Origin: Prochlorococcus sp. AG-347-E03
GTDB taxonomy: Bacteria > Cyanobacteriota > Cyanobacteriia > PCC-6307 > Cyanobiaceae
DNA length: 64,000 bases
Direction of reading: 5' to 3'
Assembly: GCA_003279115.1 (NCBI GenBank)
Contig: QCBG01000002.1
Location: forward strand, 62,001-126,000
A program made the position numbers and the translations under genes. Positions 54,712 through 64,000 of this stretch are shown in pieces. Under the pieces are notes generated by a model, which saw only the letters and a list, made by a program, of their open reading frames with translations, had not been told where the DNA came from and ran no database searches. Each line of letters begins with the position of its first letter. The first letter of the stretch is position 1.

Positions 54712-55841
54712 AAGGATTTGACGTTGTAATAGTTGGTGGAGGTTTATCAGGAACTTCCACCGCTCTTAACCTATCAAAAAAAGGTTATTCAGTTCTAATT
54801 ATTGAAAAAGAAAAATCCCAAAATTACAAACCATGTGCTGGGGGAATGGCATCTTCAATGCAAAAATTTCTCCCTCTGGATATAACAGATTCCATAGAAT
54901 CAAAAATTAAGAATGTTGAATTCAGATGGAAAGCTTCAGATAATGTAATTGCTGATCTTACTGGTGAATCCCCATTTTGGATTATTAAAAGAGAGAAACT
55001 TGATCAATTATTACTTGATGAGTCCTTGAGTAATGGAGTTCAAATAATAAGACCAGCATCAGTAGAAAAAATCATAAAAAAAAATGATAAATGGGAAATT
55101 ACTTGTGATAATAAATATAAGTATATATCTGAATTTCTTGTTATTGCAGACGGGTCTCAGTCTAAATGGGCAGGTTATTTTAATTTAGGTCCAAGAAAAC
55201 CAAAATTTGCAAACACAATCTCACTAAGATTAAAAGGTTTAGGTGAAATTCCTAAAGATGCAGTTAGATTTGAATTTGGATTTATAAAATATGGTTTTGC
55301 ATGGGCATTTCCTCTAAGAGAAAGCTTAAATATTGGTTTAGGTACTTTCATAAACAATGCTCTCTTGGAAAATCAGGCTGTAAATAAACAAGTGCTCAGA
55401 AGCTTCGGTTTTGATGATTTTCCTCATAAAACAATTAATAAGAAACTGAGAATATGGAATGGCTTCCACCCAATTAATGGTGACAAAGTTTTAGCGGTTG
55501 GAGATGCAGCATCTCTATGTGATCCATTTTTAGCTGAAGGAATTAGACCATCTTTAATTAGCAGTTTTTATGCTGCAGAGTTCATAGATCAGTGCCTAAG
55601 AGGGAAAGTAGATGATTTAAATCTTTATACGAAAAATATTAACAACATTTGGGGGAAATCAATGGCTTGGGGGAGGAGAATAGCGCAAGTCTTTTATAGA
55701 TTTCCCAGAACTGGATACCAACTAGGTGTCAAAAGGAAAACAGCACCTAAACGTATTGCTCAAATATTATCAGGAGAAATGAGTTATGAAGATATTGCAA
55801 AAAGAGTCATAAGGAGGCTTTTAACAAAAAGTGAGACTTAA
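54708..55841 (+). CDS. Geranylgeranyl reductase-like FAD-dependent oxidoreductase
   Basis: [62 protein letters not shown] start overlapping the frr stop. Confidence 0.85.
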   Translation: MKGFDVVIVGGGLSGTSTALNLSKKGYSVLIIEKEKSQNYKPCAGGMASSMQKFLPLDITDSIESKIKNVEFRWKASDNVIADLTGESPFWIIKREKLDQLLLDESLSNGVQIIRPASVEKIIKKNDKWEITCDNKYKYISEFLVIADGSQSKWAGYFNLGPRKPKFANTISLRLKGLGEIPKDAVRFEFGFIKYGFAWAFPLRESLNIGLGTFINNALLENQAVNKQVLRSFGFDDFPHKTINKKLRIWNGFHPINGDKVLAVGDAASLCDPFLAEGIRPSLISSFYAAEFIDQCLRGKVDDLNLYTKNINNIWGKSMAWGRRIAQVFYRFPRTGYQLGVKRKTAPKRIAQILSGEMSYEDIAKRVIRRLLTKSET

Positions 55842-55865
55842 TTCTTTTTCAATACAAAATTAATT

Positions 55866-56867
55866 TTAGTTAGTAGAAATTAATTTATGATTTTTAATCT
55901 CTGAATATCTCTTTATTAGCAGCTCTTCCAATTCTTCTATAGCCTTACTGAATCCAGTGATACCTTCACTAAGTTTTTCACTTGCCATTTGATCTTCTAA
56001 CATACTTAATCTGAAATCTTTTTCTTTAAATTCGTAGTCAATAGAATTATTTATTTTGGTACTTACATCTAATTTTCTAACTAACTCTCCTTTTTCTTTT
56101 TTCAGTTCCTCAAGAAATTTTGGTGCAATTGTTAAAAGATCGCAACCTGCTAATTCTTTTATTTCATCAAGATTTCTAAAACTCGCTCCCATTACTTCTG
56201 TCTTGAATCCCTTTTCTTTAAAGTAATTATATATTTGTGTAACCGAAATAACACCAGGATCTTCAGCACCAACAAAACTAGTTTTACCAGTTTTTGCCTT
56301 ATGCCAATCCAATATACGGCCAACGAACGGAGAAATTAGAGTTATCTTTGCATTGGCACAAGTTACCGCTTGGCAGAAGTTAAAAAGTAAAGTTAAGTTG
56401 CACTTAATACCCTCTTTTTCCAAAATTTCGGCTGCCTTGATTCCCTCCCAAGTTGCAGCAATCTTAATCAAAATTCTTTCCTTTTCAATCCCAAAATTTT
56501 TGTAAAGATTGATCAATTTTCTCGCTTTTTCTACCGTAGCTTCGATGTCAAAGCTCAGTCTTGCATCCACTTCTGTGGATACACGCCCTGAAATAATTTT
56601 CAATATTTCTTTCCCAAAAAATACTGAAACTTGGTCAACAGTTTCTTTGATTAATTCAATTTCGGAGAATCCTTTGGGCAATGCATTTTCTGAACTCTCT
56701 AAAGCTTTATCAATTAATTTCACATAATCAGGATTCTTGGCAGCAGCAAGTATTAGCGATGGATTGGTGGTAGCGTCCCTTGGTTGAAACTTTTTTATCG
56801 AATCTAAATCTCCGGTATCAGCAACAACAACGGTCATTGAGGACAATTGTTCTAAAATTGATTTCAT
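55866..56867 (-). CDS. tal: Transaldolase
   Basis: [71 protein letters not shown]. Confidence 0.96.
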   Translation of the reverse strand: MKSILEQLSSMTVVVADTGDLDSIKKFQPRDATTNPSLILAAAKNPDYVKLIDKALESSENALPKGFSEIELIKETVDQVSVFFGKEILKIISGRVSTEVDARLSFDIEATVEKARKLINLYKNFGIEKERILIKIAATWEGIKAAEILEKEGIKCNLTLLFNFCQAVTCANAKITLISPFVGRILDWHKAKTGKTSFVGAEDPGVISVTQIYNYFKEKGFKTEVMGASFRNLDEIKELAGCDLLTIAPKFLEELKKEKGELVRKLDVSTKINNSIDYEFKEKDFRLSMLEDQMASEKLSEGITGFSKAIEELEELLIKRYSEIKNHKLISTN

Positions 56868-56958
56868 ATTTAGATAATCTATATATACATATAAACTAGC
56901 TTTTATTCTTTATGAAATCATCAGATAATGAACTAAATATTTATAAAATTGGAAAATT

Positions 56959-58713
56959 TTAGGGTTTTTTAACAATCATTCCATGATCTTTAATTTGGGG
57001 AGGTATTTTTTCAATTACTATCAAACTCTCGATAATTTCTTTCGCAACTGGTACAGCAACAGTTGAACCATATGCATATGATTTGGATGGCTCATCAACG
57101 ACTATAAGGACAGCATATTTTGGATCATTAACTGGTAAGGTAGCTATAAAACTACAAACTTTTTTGCTTGTATACGAACCATTTAAAGCTTTTTGAGAAG
57201 TGCCCGTTTTCCCAGCAATCCTATAACCCTCGATTTTTACTCCAGATCCACTACCTTTATCAACTACGCTTTCCATCCATTCAAGAACAGTTTTAGAAAC
57301 CTCTTGTGAAAAAATTTGTCTTTTTGGATTTTCATTAAATCTTTCTTTGAAAGTTGCGGTTACATGAGGAGTTACTTCAAAACCCCCATTTGCCAGAGCC
57401 GCATGAAGTTGAAGCAATTTAAGTGGCGAGATTGAGAACCCTTTACCAAAAGAAGTTACGGCAGCCTCAATTGATTGATTTACGAATAAATCTTTTCTCT
57501 TAAGTTGGCCAGGAGTTGATTCAAATAAGTCAGTCTTTAAATTTTTATTTATACCTAAATTTATTAGCCAATCCCAATAAATTGCGGGGTCTAAATTTTG
57601 CATTATTTTTACCATCCCAACATTGCTTGAAACCTGCAAAACTTTTGGATAGTCAATGAATCCATTACCTTTTTTATCCCAATTAGAAAGTGTCCATCCT
57701 CCAACATTAATTTTTCCAATATCTTCAACTAATCCATCTTTCTGGATTACTTTTTCCTCTAAAGCTAAGGCAAGATTAATAGGTTTAAAAGTTGAACCAG
57801 GCTCAAATAAATCTTGAGAATACCAACCCCTAAAAAGTTCAGAATCATACTGCCAAAATTTATTTGGATCGTAAGACGGAACTGTAACCAAAGAGAGAAT
57901 CCGACCATTATTAACGTCCATAACTATGGCAAATCCCTTCTTTGCTTTCCATTTGCTTACTTGCTTTGATAATGCATCGAATGACGCTTTCTGTAATTTT
58001 GAATCAATAGTTAGGCCTAATTTTTTGTAATCAGAAATAAAATCACCTGGGGCTGAATTATCCGGTAGAGGTGTTCCATCGCCTCCTATTTTTATGAAAT
58101 TTCCTTTATTAAAAACTTTAATTTGATTATCTAAATGAAGCTCTAAACCTGCTGAAGCTATATTCTCATTATTAACAAAACCAACAAGATTAGAGAAAAT
58201 CTCCCCTTGTGGATAATGTCTCTGAGAATATTTAAACAAATCAAGTCCGCTTATTTGAAGGTTTTTAATCTTTTCTGCCTTTTCTTCGGAAATTTTATCC
58301 AAAAGCTTGATACCACTCATTTTATTATTAAATTTACTCAAAAGTATTTCGCCGTTTATATCCAAAATAGGTGACAATTTTTCTATAACTTCTTCAATAC
58401 TGCGAACTCTGTTAATTGAATCACCAGGAAAATTAAAATATTTTGGATGGGCCCATAATTTATAGAGTGGTTTATCGTAAGCAATTAGTCTATTATTTCT
58501 ATCAACAATCGACCTCCTTTTTTTTAAGGCGTTAGTTTTAGAAGATTGTATTAATCTAGCTTTCCTTTGCAAATCAGAGGCGTTAAAGACTTGCAATTTA
58601 ACTAACCTCCCAAACAAACAAAATATTAATAGTAAGCTAAAAAAATAGAGAAATTTAAATCTTTTTTGATCAAGGGGGACTAGACGAACTATCTTTTTGT
58701 ATTTTTCCATCAA
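56959..58713 (-). CDS. ftsI: Peptidoglycan D,D-transpeptidase FtsI/PBP2-like
   Basis: EPGSTFKPI (SxxK), VSSNVGM (SxN), AGKTGTSQKA (KTG), N-terminal TM. Confidence 0.93.
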   Translation of the reverse strand: MMEKYKKIVRLVPLDQKRFKFLYFFSLLLIFCLFGRLVKLQVFNASDLQRKARLIQSSKTNALKKRRSIVDRNNRLIAYDKPLYKLWAHPKYFNFPGDSINRVRSIEEVIEKLSPILDINGEILLSKFNNKMSGIKLLDKISEEKAEKIKNLQISGLDLFKYSQRHYPQGEIFSNLVGFVNNENIASAGLELHLDNQIKVFNKGNFIKIGGDGTPLPDNSAPGDFISDYKKLGLTIDSKLQKASFDALSKQVSKWKAKKGFAIVMDVNNGRILSLVTVPSYDPNKFWQYDSELFRGWYSQDLFEPGSTFKPINLALALEEKVIQKDGLVEDIGKINVGGWTLSNWDKKGNGFIDYPKVLQVSSNVGMVKIMQNLDPAIYWDWLINLGINKNLKTDLFESTPGQLKRKDLFVNQSIEAAVTSFGKGFSISPLKLLQLHAALANGGFEVTPHVTATFKERFNENPKRQIFSQEVSKTVLEWMESVVDKGSGSGVKIEGYRIAGKTGTSQKALNGSYTSKKVCSFIATLPVNDPKYAVLIVVDEPSKSYAYGSTVAVPVAKEIIESLIVIEKIPPQIKDHGMIVKKP

Positions 58714-59138
58714 TATCCCCTTTGATATTTGCTATCACTAAAACCTTCAAGGAAACTACTTAAATTTTTCTTCAATAAACTTTCCTTTTTTTCTGGAAGT
58801 TTATCTAGATAGATTAAATCTTTAGGTTTAGTTTTTTTATAAGTATTAATAGACTCAAGTTCACTAATATAAAATTCCTCAATTTTAGAAATAAAATCAA
58901 TCAGATTATTATTGATAGTTCTTGTTTTAGATAAGTTTTTATATGTATTTGACCATTTTCTTTGACTATTGAAAGACAATACAAAAAAGGTGAAAATTAA
59001 CAACAAAAGAGAGATATTGATGGTGTCGATAATTTGATGTATTAATTTGATATTAATTATGGATATTTTTTCAGATTTTTTTTTACTTGCATATGAAACT
59101 TTTTTTTTTAAATTTAGTTGATTCCCATAAGGTTTCAT
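58710..59138 (-). CDS. Hypothetical single-TM protein, FtsL-like in topology and position
   Basis: 142 aa: basic N-terminus, TM INISLLLLIFTFFVLSF, then charged helical region; overlaps ftsI start by 4 bp. Confidence 0.6.
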   Translation of the reverse strand: MKPYGNQLNLKKKVSYASKKKSEKISIINIKLIHQIIDTINISLLLLIFTFFVLSFNSQRKWSNTYKNLSKTRTINNNLIDFISKIEEFYISELESINTYKKTKPKDLIYLDKLPEKKESLLKKNLSSFLEGFSDSKYQRGY

Positions 59139-59223
59139 CTATGATTTATTTTTTGAATAAAAGAGGTGTTCTTAATTAAATAAACATCTTTTTGTTTAAT
59201 TCGCAAGTAAAAAATTAAATTCT

Positions 59224-60585
59224 TTATGTCCTCAATAAGAACAAATTTAAGAAAGTCAATCCATTCCATAAAGAATGCATAATCACTGAGGAAAACAAAC
59301 TCCCTGAAGCAATTCTTGTAATTGCCAATCCAATCCCTAGAACAAATAATGGAGGCATTTCTCCCAAGCTTAAATGGGCTAATGCAAAAATAAAAGCTGA
59401 AACAATTATGCCCGAAATTACTCCAAAATCTCTTGAAAGAGTTGGTAGTAAAATACCGCGAAATATGATCTCTTCAAATAGAGGAGCTAATAGAGTTGTT
59501 GTTACAAATAATAGAATAAATGATAAATAATTATTATTGTTAAGAACAATTTCCAGCAAAGGGTTACTACCATTCTGATTATCGATCAGACTATTCATAA
59601 TTAGAGAGATCAATAAAACAAAAGGTACAATTGTTAACCAACCTTTAATTCCCTGAATAATTGCATATTTTATTGGCAAGAAATTGAACTGTAAATAATC
59701 CTTTTTAAAAGTAAATTCACCATTCAAAGATTTAATTTGATAATAAACTATCCATAATGGCGGAATAGCCATAAAAAGATATCCAAAGAAAATTTTTAAA
59801 GATTGAGACAATTCATTAGGGATATTTTTAGAAAAAATTTCAACCAAACTGATAGAGAACAAAGGTGATACCACTTCTCCTAAAACAACAAATCCACCTG
59901 CAATTAATAAAACCATATCTATTAATTCTAAATCTAAGGATTTAATTTCTTTCCAACCAAACTTTTTCAAAGATATTGTTGTCCATAATATTTTTAAAGC
60001 CAGAATAGAGCCAATAAGTATTGTTAAAAGTGGTATTAGTCTTATGGCTAATAACTTAAAAAACATTTTGCTTGAAAATGATTTTGTTATTAATGAACTA
60101 TCGTCAAAATCAAATTTCCGGCTTAAAAGGTGATATAAAAATCTATCATCTTTGAATGAATCAAATTTATCAGAATTTATTTTATATAAATTATTATTAG
60201 ATTTTTTTTCTATTTCATCAATCAGAAATTTGAAGTTTTTATTTTCAAAATCTTTGGATCTATTTTTATAGATCTTAGGATCATTTGATTCTGAAGTAAT
60301 TATTCGAATTAATTTATTTCTTTCTGTTAGTTCTTCAAATGAGACACTAGAGAGTGATTTATTAATTTGATCAACGGGATCATTAATAATAAAAAATTTT
60401 TTAAGATTTACAGGTATTGATTGGACAGATAATTCAGCAATTTCTTGCTCTTTTTGACTAATATCAAATGAGACAGATGGTCTATTTAAACTATCTCTTA
60501 AGCCTTGTTGCCATACAAAAAAAGTTATGACGATAGAAATAAAAGCTAAAGTGAGTTTTGACTTAGAAATATTTTTAAAGATCAT
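59224..60585 (-). CDS. CPBP family intramembrane glutamic endopeptidase
   Basis: TTLLAPLFEEIIFRGILLPTL, VSAFIFALAHLSLG, SSVIMHSLWNGLTFL; multi-TM. Confidence 0.88.
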   Translation of the reverse strand: MIFKNISKSKLTLAFISIVITFFVWQQGLRDSLNRPSVSFDISQKEQEIAELSVQSIPVNLKKFFIINDPVDQINKSLSSVSFEELTERNKLIRIITSESNDPKIYKNRSKDFENKNFKFLIDEIEKKSNNNLYKINSDKFDSFKDDRFLYHLLSRKFDFDDSSLITKSFSSKMFFKLLAIRLIPLLTILIGSILALKILWTTISLKKFGWKEIKSLDLELIDMVLLIAGGFVVLGEVVSPLFSISLVEIFSKNIPNELSQSLKIFFGYLFMAIPPLWIVYYQIKSLNGEFTFKKDYLQFNFLPIKYAIIQGIKGWLTIVPFVLLISLIMNSLIDNQNGSNPLLEIVLNNNNYLSFILLFVTTTLLAPLFEEIIFRGILLPTLSRDFGVISGIIVSAFIFALAHLSLGEMPPLFVLGIGLAITRIASGSLFSSVIMHSLWNGLTFLNLFLLRT

Positions 60586-60701
60586 AACTTATTATATTGT
60601 TGAAAACTATAGTTAGTTATCATTGAATTTCCTTATATTTATGTATCTATTTTAATCACGCCATGAGATGATTAAATTATCTTAATTTTCAAATTTATAT
60701 A

Positions 60702-62030
60702 ATGGCTTTAAGATTAGTTTTAGTTAGGCATGGACTAAGCAGTTTCAATGCAAAAGGATTAATTCAAGGAAGAACAGACGAATCATTATTAACTGAAGAA
60801 GGATACGTACAAGCCCAAAAAGCAGGAAAAGCATTATCAAAAATAAACTTCGATAAAATCTATTCCTCCCCACTTGTGAGAGCGGCAGAGACTGCAAAAA
60901 CAATTAAAAAGACCTTCAATAAAGAACAAAATATTGTATTTGACGATAATTTGCTAGAGGTAGATCTTAGCGATTGGTCCGGTCTAAAAATTGATGAAAT
61001 AAAAAAGAAATTTCCAGAAATTTACCCTATATGGAAAAATGATCCTGAAAACCTTATCTTAAAAAGAAATGACAATAAAACTTATAAACCAATTCAAGAG
61101 TTATTTTTTCAAGCAACAAATTTTGTAGAAGAAATTTTAAAAATTTATCAAGATAAAGATGATGTAAATATTTTAGTTGTTGGACATAATGCAATTCTCA
61201 GATGTTTAATACTCTTGTTATTAGGAAAGCCTAAGCAAGGTTTTAGAAAAATAAGATTAGAAAATGCTTCTTTCTCGATAATCAATATTTCAAGGAAAGA
61301 TAACTCTTTTAAGACTCAAATTGAATGCTTAAATCAAACTTCCCATCTTAATAAAAATATTCCAAATAAAATTGGAGATTCCAGAATATTTCTTATAAGG
61401 CATGGTGAAACTAACTGGAACAAAGAAGGTAGATTTCAAGGCCAAATTGATGTCCCTTTAAATGAAAACGGAAAAGATCAAGCTAGAAAGACTTTTGAAT
61501 ATTTGAGAAATATTTCTTTCAATAAGGCATTTTCAAGTTCAATGCATAGGCCTTTTGAGACTGCACAAATAATCCTTCAAAATAGCAAAGATTTGAAAAT
61601 AGAAAGAATAGATTCACTTATAGAAATTAGTCACGGATTATGGGAGGGTAAACTGGAAGCAGAAATAAGAGAACAGTGGTCTGATTTACTAAAAAAATGG
61701 CATGATAAACCTGAAGAAGTAATAATGCCTGAAGGTGAATCTATAAAAGATGTATCAGAGAGATCCGTAGAAGCTTTTAACAATATTTGTTCATCTCAAA
61801 AGGATAATGATATAAGCCTATTAGTTGCTCATGATGCAGTCAACAAAACTCTAATTTGTAATATCCTTGGCATTAATTATTCAAATATTTGGATGATTAA
61901 ACAAGGTAATGGTGGCATAACGATAATCGACCTTTTTAATGATCCCAATAAGCCCCCCGTGATTAGCGCTCTAAACATTACAACCCACCTAGGGGGAATA
62001 ATTGATTCAACTGCTTCAGGAGCACTTTAA
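60702..62030 (+). CDS. Two-domain histidine phosphatase (phosphoglycerate mutase-like)
   Basis: Two catalytic motifs: LVRHGLSSFNAKGLIQGRTDESLLTEEG and LIRHGETNWNKEGRFQGQIDVPLNENG. Confidence 0.9.
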   Translation: MALRLVLVRHGLSSFNAKGLIQGRTDESLLTEEGYVQAQKAGKALSKINFDKIYSSPLVRAAETAKTIKKTFNKEQNIVFDDNLLEVDLSDWSGLKIDEIKKKFPEIYPIWKNDPENLILKRNDNKTYKPIQELFFQATNFVEEILKIYQDKDDVNILVVGHNAILRCLILLLLGKPKQGFRKIRLENASFSIINISRKDNSFKTQIECLNQTSHLNKNIPNKIGDSRIFLIRHGETNWNKEGRFQGQIDVPLNENGKDQARKTFEYLRNISFNKAFSSSMHRPFETAQIILQNSKDLKIERIDSLIEISHGLWEGKLEAEIREQWSDLLKKWHDKPEEVIMPEGESIKDVSERSVEAFNNICSSQKDNDISLLVAHDAVNKTLICNILGINYSNIWMIKQGNGGITIIDLFNDPNKPPVISALNITTHLGGIIDSTASGAL

Positions 62031-62083
62031 ATTAAAACCTTTTTTAAAATTTACTTGATGAAGTCAGATGTAGAAAAAGTGGG

Positions 62084-62743
62084 TTATTTATTGAAAAAGC
62101 TAACTTGATTAAGAGGCCAAAATCTGAAATATGCTTTACCAATTATCTCCTTTTTATGAAGAAATTTACTTCCAGGCCAATATCTGCCATCCCAGCTATT
62201 TGACCTATTATCACCTAAAACTAAAAAATGATCTTCAGGAACTTTTATATTTTCAAATTTACCACATTCATTAAAGAGGGATAATGAGCACTTATAAGAG
62301 ACATAAGGTTCAGGAATTAATTTATTATTTATTATTAATTCACCCTTCATATTTACACTCACAATTTCTCCTGGGAGTGCCACCACTCTTTTAATGTATG
62401 CATCGCAAGCTTGATCCCTCAACCCAGGAATAATGGATATCGGAGGGAAACTCATAAAAAAACAATATCTTTTTTTTGGTAGAGGCTTAGATCTTGATGA
62501 AATTAATTTTTCGTCAAATGAGAAGGGTGAGTTAAAAACAACAATATCACCTCTTTTTGGTAAAGAGTTTCTTAGAGAAAATTTTTCAATAATTAACCTA
62601 TCATTTATTTGTAATTCTGGAAGCATTGAACCAGAAGGGATATAACGAGGTTCTGCTAGAAAAGATCTACAAGAAGAAACAAAAAAAGTTAATAGAATTA
62701 GTAGACCCCATTCTTTTAAAAAACTTTTAATAGAAGCATGCAT
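62084..62743 (-). CDS. lepB: Signal peptidase I
   Basis: EPRYIPSGSMLPELQINDRLIIEK, RGDIVVF, YIKRVVALPGEIV, LVLGDNRSNSWDGRYWPG. Confidence 0.95.
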   Translation of the reverse strand: MHASIKSFLKEWGLLILLTFFVSSCRSFLAEPRYIPSGSMLPELQINDRLIIEKFSLRNSLPKRGDIVVFNSPFSFDEKLISSRSKPLPKKRYCFFMSFPPISIIPGLRDQACDAYIKRVVALPGEIVSVNMKGELIINNKLIPEPYVSYKCSLSLFNECGKFENIKVPEDHFLVLGDNRSNSWDGRYWPGSKFLHKKEIIGKAYFRFWPLNQVSFFNK

Positions 62744-62772
62744 AAAATTATTTAAGTTTTGATTTTTTAACC

Positions 62773-63129
62773 TTATATAATTTGTTTGGCATATTCAATT
62801 TCGTTAAAACCTAATATTACTTTTTTTTCCTCGTAAATCAAAAATGGTCTTTTTATCAATTTACCATCACCTAAAAGAAGTTGAATAATTTCTTCCCTTG
62901 ATAAGCCGTAAATATCAAGATTTAGAGTTTTAAAAGCTTTACCTCTTGTATTAAAAATCCTTTTCTTATCATCAGAGTATTGTTCTAAAGCAAGATTTAA
63001 ATAATCAACAAGTGGTGGTTCTTTTACAATATCAATTAATTTGAATTCGAAATCTTTGCTTTTAAGCCACTTTGCAGCTTTTATACAAGTGGAGCATTTT
63101 AAATAACTATAAAAAATTATTTTTTTCAA
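62773..63129 (-). CDS. ArsC/Spx/MgsR-like thioredoxin-fold protein
   Basis: FYSYLKCSTCIKAAKWLKSKDFEFKLIDIVKEPP, NTRGKAFKTLNL, LLLGDGKLIKRPFLI. Confidence 0.85.
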   Translation of the reverse strand: MKKIIFYSYLKCSTCIKAAKWLKSKDFEFKLIDIVKEPPLVDYLNLALEQYSDDKKRIFNTRGKAFKTLNLDIYGLSREEIIQLLLGDGKLIKRPFLIYEEKKVILGFNEIEYAKQII

Positions 63130-63680
63130 TTTAATTGACCACTTTTTGATTTCTTAAGTACCTTAAAGTTTTTCTTTTTTAGGGGTATACAACTTTTCAA
63201 TAAATTTTCAACCACATCAAAATCCCTCCAACCGTCAATTTGCACTGTTCTTCCATCAAGTCCTTTACTTGTTCTAAAAAATTCAGCAACATCCTCAAGC
63301 TGATTAGGAGCAATTTGATTAATACTAACTATGTTAGCCTGTCTAGGATTAGCCATAGGCACACATAAAAGTTTTCCATCATATGCGCCACAGTCATGCA
63401 TATCCAAAACTCCAATAGGTCTAGCTTTTATTAAACAACCCGCAAAAGTAGGTTCATCCATTATCACCATTGCATCAAGAGGAGCTCCATCATCAGCGAG
63501 AGTATTTGGGATAAAGCCATAATCAAAAGGGTACCTCACTGAAGAATGCAATACTCTATCTAAGGCCATTATTCCTGCATCAGAGCAATATTCATATTTA
63601 TTCCTACTACCTGCGGGTATTTCAACCACAATATTTACTATTCCCTTCATTGGAGATGGAGGTATTGAACTAAGGTCCAT
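63126..63680 (-). CDS. ppa: Inorganic pyrophosphatase
   Basis: VVEIPAGSRNKYEY, VRYPFDYGFIPNTLADDGAPLDAMVI, PIGVLDMHDCGAYDGKLLCVP. Confidence 0.96.
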   Translation of the reverse strand: MDLSSIPPSPMKGIVNIVVEIPAGSRNKYEYCSDAGIMALDRVLHSSVRYPFDYGFIPNTLADDGAPLDAMVIMDEPTFAGCLIKARPIGVLDMHDCGAYDGKLLCVPMANPRQANIVSINQIAPNQLEDVAEFFRTSKGLDGRTVQIDGWRDFDVVENLLKSCIPLKKKNFKVLKKSKSGQLN

Positions 63681-63924
63681 CTTTTTTAAAATCGTGATTA
63701 TGAATTATCTCGTTTCCTTGAGATAAAGGTCTTCCAATTAAAATGCTTATTGAAGGTAAAAAAATTGTCAAGAATGCAAAAATAATACCTAAAGATGTTA
63801 TTGATAAACTCCTTATACTTAAGGGGTCATCATCATCTCTATCAAAATCACTTCGAGCAGAATCATGGGAAGATTCTTCGCTTGATTTACTTTGAATAAA
63901 CTGCTTTGATTTCGTGTAACTCAA
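63670..63924 (-). CDS. Hypothetical small single-TM protein
   Basis: 84-aa ORF with acidic/Ser-rich N-terminus and TM SLGIIFAFLTIFLPSISILIG; overlaps ppa start by 11 bp. Confidence 0.5.
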   Translation of the reverse strand: MSYTKSKQFIQSKSSEESSHDSARSDFDRDDDDPLSIRSLSITSLGIIFAFLTIFLPSISILIGRPLSQGNEIIHNHDFKKDGP

Positions 63925-64000
63925 GAACTCTTAATTGGAAAAGATTAAGGAGATAATTTAATGCTTTTATCCTACATTCAAAATGTCAATAAATCAAAAC

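Overview
This 64 kb window is AT-rich, gene-dense, compact cyanobacterial chromosome. Gene content (alpha-carboxysome operon, chlN-chlB-chlL with por, psaM, petE, aar/ado, very small spacers) fits a high-light-type Prochlorococcus; that assignment is inference because no search was run. Most of the window is core housekeeping and photosynthesis sequence. I see no prophage, CRISPR array, rRNA or transposon. Landmarks: petE-clpB; hisIE; a group 2-like sigma factor; trpA; ndhL; an intronless tRNA-Leu(UAA); pyrC; a divergent glutathione reductase/CPYC-GST pair; dnaA; a TIGR04282/04283 glycosyltransferase pair; hisG; the cso operon on the minus strand (csoS1-rbcL-rbcS-csoS2-csoSCA-csoS4A-csoS4B-acRAF) with rdgB and csoS1D upstream; chlN/B/L and por; psaM (34 aa, missed by the ORF track); trpF; folE; accA; aar and ado (alkane synthesis); an S1-domain protein; a Tab2-like protein; pgeF; ilvB; hemH; a lone tyrosine recombinase; cobO; pyrH-frr; tal; ftsI with an upstream FtsL-like ORF; a tandem phosphoglycerate-mutase-like protein; lepB; an ArsC/Spx-like protein; ppa. 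The items most worth checking are: (1) pgeF, whose conserved ORF has no ATG/GTG/TTG before codon 105 but has AGGAG 8 nt before an in-frame ATT, suggesting AUU initiation; (2) a 56-nt exact DNA repeat within csoS2; (3) a structured, repeat-bearing csoS1/rdgB intergenic region; (4) an FtsL-like small membrane ORF overlapping ftsI by 4 bp; (5) small conserved-looking ORFs beside the carboxysome and chl clusters. I found no convincing wholly new multi-gene system.
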